Origin: an uncultured bacterium
GTDB lineage: Bacteria; Verrucomicrobiota; Kiritimatiellia; RFP12; UBA1067
NCBI GenBank assembly: GCA_902801025.1
Contig: CADCGZ010000002.1
Location: 1 to 51,882 of the forward strand
Direction: 5' to 3'
DNA: 51,882 nt
Below the pieces are notes generated by a model that had not been told where the DNA came from, did no database searches, and saw only the letters and a list, made by a program, of their open reading frames with translations. Position 1 is the stretch's first letter, and each line of letters starts with the position of its first letter. The translations under genes were made by a program, and so were the position numbers. Shown here piece by piece: positions 50,307 to 51,882 of the stretch.

Positions 50307-51014
50307 CTACTCTACAGGATTCACCCCCATGTCCGTTCGAAAAACGTCAAGCATGACACTGCCATCGTAGCCTTCTTTGCTATCGTCATACCAAAGGGAG
50401 AGCCTTATTACCTGACAACCCTTTCGCCAAGTGTATTCATGGCAATATCTTCCGGACTTTGGCTTCTCGCTGACATTCGCCGACTTGTCGAGATATCTAT
50501 CGCCTGAGGCCGGGCCAAGAACTCCCTCAAGATATGTCTTCAGCCTGCCGCCGTTTTTCCTGACACAATCATCTTCATAACCTCTTCTGTAATGACGAGA
50601 TGAAAAAGGCATATGGCCATAGACTTCTAATATCATTCCAGTTGACTTGTCGGCTATCACTGACGCCATCCACCCGCTTTTCCCATCAAATGGCCCTCCA
50701 CGCCTTGGGTCCTCTACACCGTTGCATGCGGAAGCGTGATAATAATAGCCGCGGCAACAAAATCTTGATAGTTGAACATCATTAGTCTGCACATTATACC
50801 ACTCGATGGCATCCAACCACTCGCTGACATCGTCTGCACCGCCTCTGCCAAGATCGTTTAATTCGAGCTTTCCTCCCCATGGTTCGTCAAATTTCGCCCC
50901 AAACAATTCCCGAATGGGAAGCATTTCCGAGCAATCGTTATTCACGCAACCGCATGTCACCATCCCAACAATTGACACTAACGCTATTATTAGACACATT
51001 ATTTTCGAGTTCAT
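50307..51014 (-). CDS. Lipoprotein of unknown function
   Basis: 235 aa, not recognised. The signal ends with the lipobox VTCGC near residue 22. The mature part is soluble, with several Cys (FCCRGYYYHASAC) and a C-terminal beta-rich region (CQVIRLSLWYDDSKEGYDGSVMLDVF). AGGGGCAACGGA precedes the ATG, and a 9-bp repeat lies just upstream. No known domain or obvious link to neighbours. Confidence 0.65.
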   Translation of the reverse strand: MNSKIMCLIIALVSIVGMVTCGCVNNDCSEMLPIRELFGAKFDEPWGGKLELNDLGRGGADDVSEWLDAIEWYNVQTNDVQLSRFCCRGYYYHASACNGVEDPRRGGPFDGKSGWMASVIADKSTGMILEVYGHMPFSSRHYRRGYEDDCVRKNGGRLKTYLEGVLGPASGDRYLDKSANVSEKPKSGRYCHEYTWRKGCQVIRLSLWYDDSKEGYDGSVMLDVFRTDMGVNPVE

Positions 51015-51031
51015 TCCGTTGCCCCTCTCTT

Positions 51032-51059
51032 AATCCTGTCAATCTTGTTAATCCTGTCT
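51032..51059. repeat. 9-bp micro-tandem repeat (AATCCTGTC type)
   Basis: AATCCTGTC-AATCTTGTT-AATCCTGTC, between the lipoprotein start and the small helix-turn-helix gene. Confidence 0.75.
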
Positions 51060-51073
51060 AAAACTCCTATCCC

Positions 51074-51286
51074 TTACAGCGAATCGACAAAGGCGGGGAA
51101 GCGCGTGACGATTTCTGCGCGTTCGCGATGGAAGAGCAGATGCTCAACGTCGCGCCGCTTGATGTATCCCTTGCCAAGCCAAGTCGAGTAATTGCCCCTG
51201 TCGAAATCGGGAAACGCCGCCAATACCTGCTCGGTCGACATGCAGGCATAATCGTGGAAACGCTCTCTGAAAGTAATGTAGTTCAT
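51074..51286 (-). CDS. Small AbiEi-like winged-helix protein, probably truncated
   Basis: 70 aa. FRERFHDYACMSTEQVLAAFPDFDRGNYSTWLGKGYI resembles the N-terminal winged helix of AbiEi-type antitoxins (type IV toxin-antitoxin) and related transcription factors, which are normally about 200 aa or more. No toxin gene (AbiEii nucleotidyltransferase) is beside it, so this may be a remnant or a free-standing DNA-binding protein. TATAAT is at 51311-51316, 24 nt before the ATG. Confidence 0.5.
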   Translation of the reverse strand: MNYITFRERFHDYACMSTEQVLAAFPDFDRGNYSTWLGKGYIKRRDVEHLLFHRERAEIVTRFPAFVDSL

Positions 51287-51693
51287 TGACTTTGTTTCTT
51301 ATACGCGCATATTATACCGCATTTCAGAAACAAAAGCCAACCGCAGCGACCCGAGACATCCTCGCATTCTCTTTCGGCAACGATTCAACTTTCCGAAAAA
51401 ACTGCGATTATGGTGCGGACGAAACCGTTTTACTGGCCTACAAGTTCATACGTCAGTCGTTGCCCGTCGCATGTGACCTTGATATCGCGCAGTATCGTCG
51501 CCCATCTTCATTTCAACTCCATTTCATTTGATCTTCTTGAGGACAAAATCACTCGTCCTGCTTGACCGCGATGGGCTGAGCGGCGCGCTGATCGCCTTGC
51601 TTTGCATCGTCAATTCGGTCATTCCAGTCAAAATAGTAGCGCTCGACAAGATTTGAAGTGTTTGGAGCAGTCTTACAGTCCAGCCCCCCTTGG
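51287..51693. other. Gap without a supported gene
   Basis: About 400 bases. Apart from the -10 box at 51311-51316 for the small helix-turn-helix gene, I see no convincing gene. Short open frames on both strands lack ribosome sites and recognisable protein sequence. The part next to 51694 may hold the degraded 3' end of the partial gene at the right edge. Confidence 0.5.
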
Positions 51694-51882
51694 TCAATCA
51701 GCTGCGCCCTGCTTTGCCGGCTCCACGACGGCATCCTTGAGTTTCAACGAGCTGTCGAAGTCCGACTTTCGGATTGTGCCAGTCAGGCGCAGGGGATTCT
51801 CGTATAGGCTAAACGGAAAGTCCTCTTTTTTCATGATTCCCTTCAACCTCGCGGAAATGCGCAGAATCGGCATCTCGCGCGA
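51694..51882 (-). CDS. C-terminal fragment of an unrecognised protein
   Basis: 62 residues before a TGA stop; the gene enters from the right edge. The visible part (MPILRISARLKGI, DFPFSLYENPLRLTGTI, SDFDSSLKLKDAVV) is a mix of strands and charged residues and matches no family I know. A second frame downstream stays open to 51549, so a late frameshift that cut the protein short is possible. Confidence 0.45.
   Translation of the reverse strand, partial: SREMPILRISARLKGIMKKEDFPFSLYENPLRLTGTIRKSDFDSSLKLKDAVVEPAKQGAAD

Noticed and set aside
51286-51531. An 81-codon plus-strand frame at the right end
   Set aside because: No ribosome site or promoter on the plus strand and an unconvincing translation; the minus-strand -10 box lies inside it.
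51549-51734. A 61-codon minus-strand frame
   Set aside because: It overlaps the partial gene in another frame and has no start signal. It might be the remnant of a frameshifted C-terminus but cannot be supported alone.

Overview
This is a GC-rich, tightly packed bacterial chromosome segment. The gene families suggest an uncultured gut-type member of the PVC group (Kiritimatiellota/Lentisphaerae-like). The basis is inference: secreted glycosidases with discoidin/PA14 modules, a duplicated secretin-like protein, a XylR-type regulator, a REP-associated (RAYT) transposase with an extra C-terminal domain, and micro-tandem repeats between genes. No rRNA or tRNA gene was seen.

Layout. 1-5.2 kb (minus strand): the 5' end of argS, a HAD phosphatase, cca, ybeY, nth, proA and a lipoprotein gene, several overlapping by 4 bases. 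5.3-17.6 kb: a carbohydrate block on the minus strand made of a large secreted surface protein, a GH78-like enzyme, a GH81 endo-beta-1,3-glucanase, a beta-helix protein and a GH3 beta-glucosidase. 17.7-19.2 kb: a RAYT gene flanked by two arrays of 25-31 bp repeats. 19.2-22.2 kb: a clan GH-A glycosidase divergent from a XylR-type regulator. 22.1-26.1 kb: coaX, a lipoprotein, a Tat-exported Gfo/Idh/MocA oxidoreductase, nadC and a small membrane protein. 26.2-29.5 kb: the alpha ribosomal operon (rpmJ-rpsM-rpsK-rpsD-rpoA-rplQ) with rpsU appended. 29.6-39.8 kb: hrpA, a ferredoxin-nitroreductase, a tandemly duplicated secretin-like protein, a radical SAM/SPASM enzyme with a coupled Cys-rich partner, a short uvrC and tatA. 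40-51.9 kb: an accessory region of unrecognised secreted and zinc-ribbon proteins, a double winged-helix regulator with a UvrD-type helicase, an ORF6N protein behind a probable structured RNA, and lipoproteins.

The 5.3-22 kb genes could act together: GH81 cuts beta-1,3-glucan, the beta-helix and GH-A proteins probably act on related chains, GH3 releases glucose, and the XylR-type protein senses a sugar. Tat export (tatA) serves at least the oxidoreductase with a twin-arginine signal.

The most interesting unexplained signals are: (i) a ~340-nt hairpin-rich, promoter-led RNA ahead of the ORF6N gene; (ii) four copies of a perfect palindrome confined to 44.5-50.3 kb around the regulator/helicase/ORF6N genes; (iii) the RAYT and its two repeat arrays; (iv) six different 7-9 bp micro-tandem repeat families that enter coding sequences and supply stop codons and a ribosome binding site; (v) many genes whose -10 box lies only 6-7 nt before the start codon, implying leaderless mRNAs.
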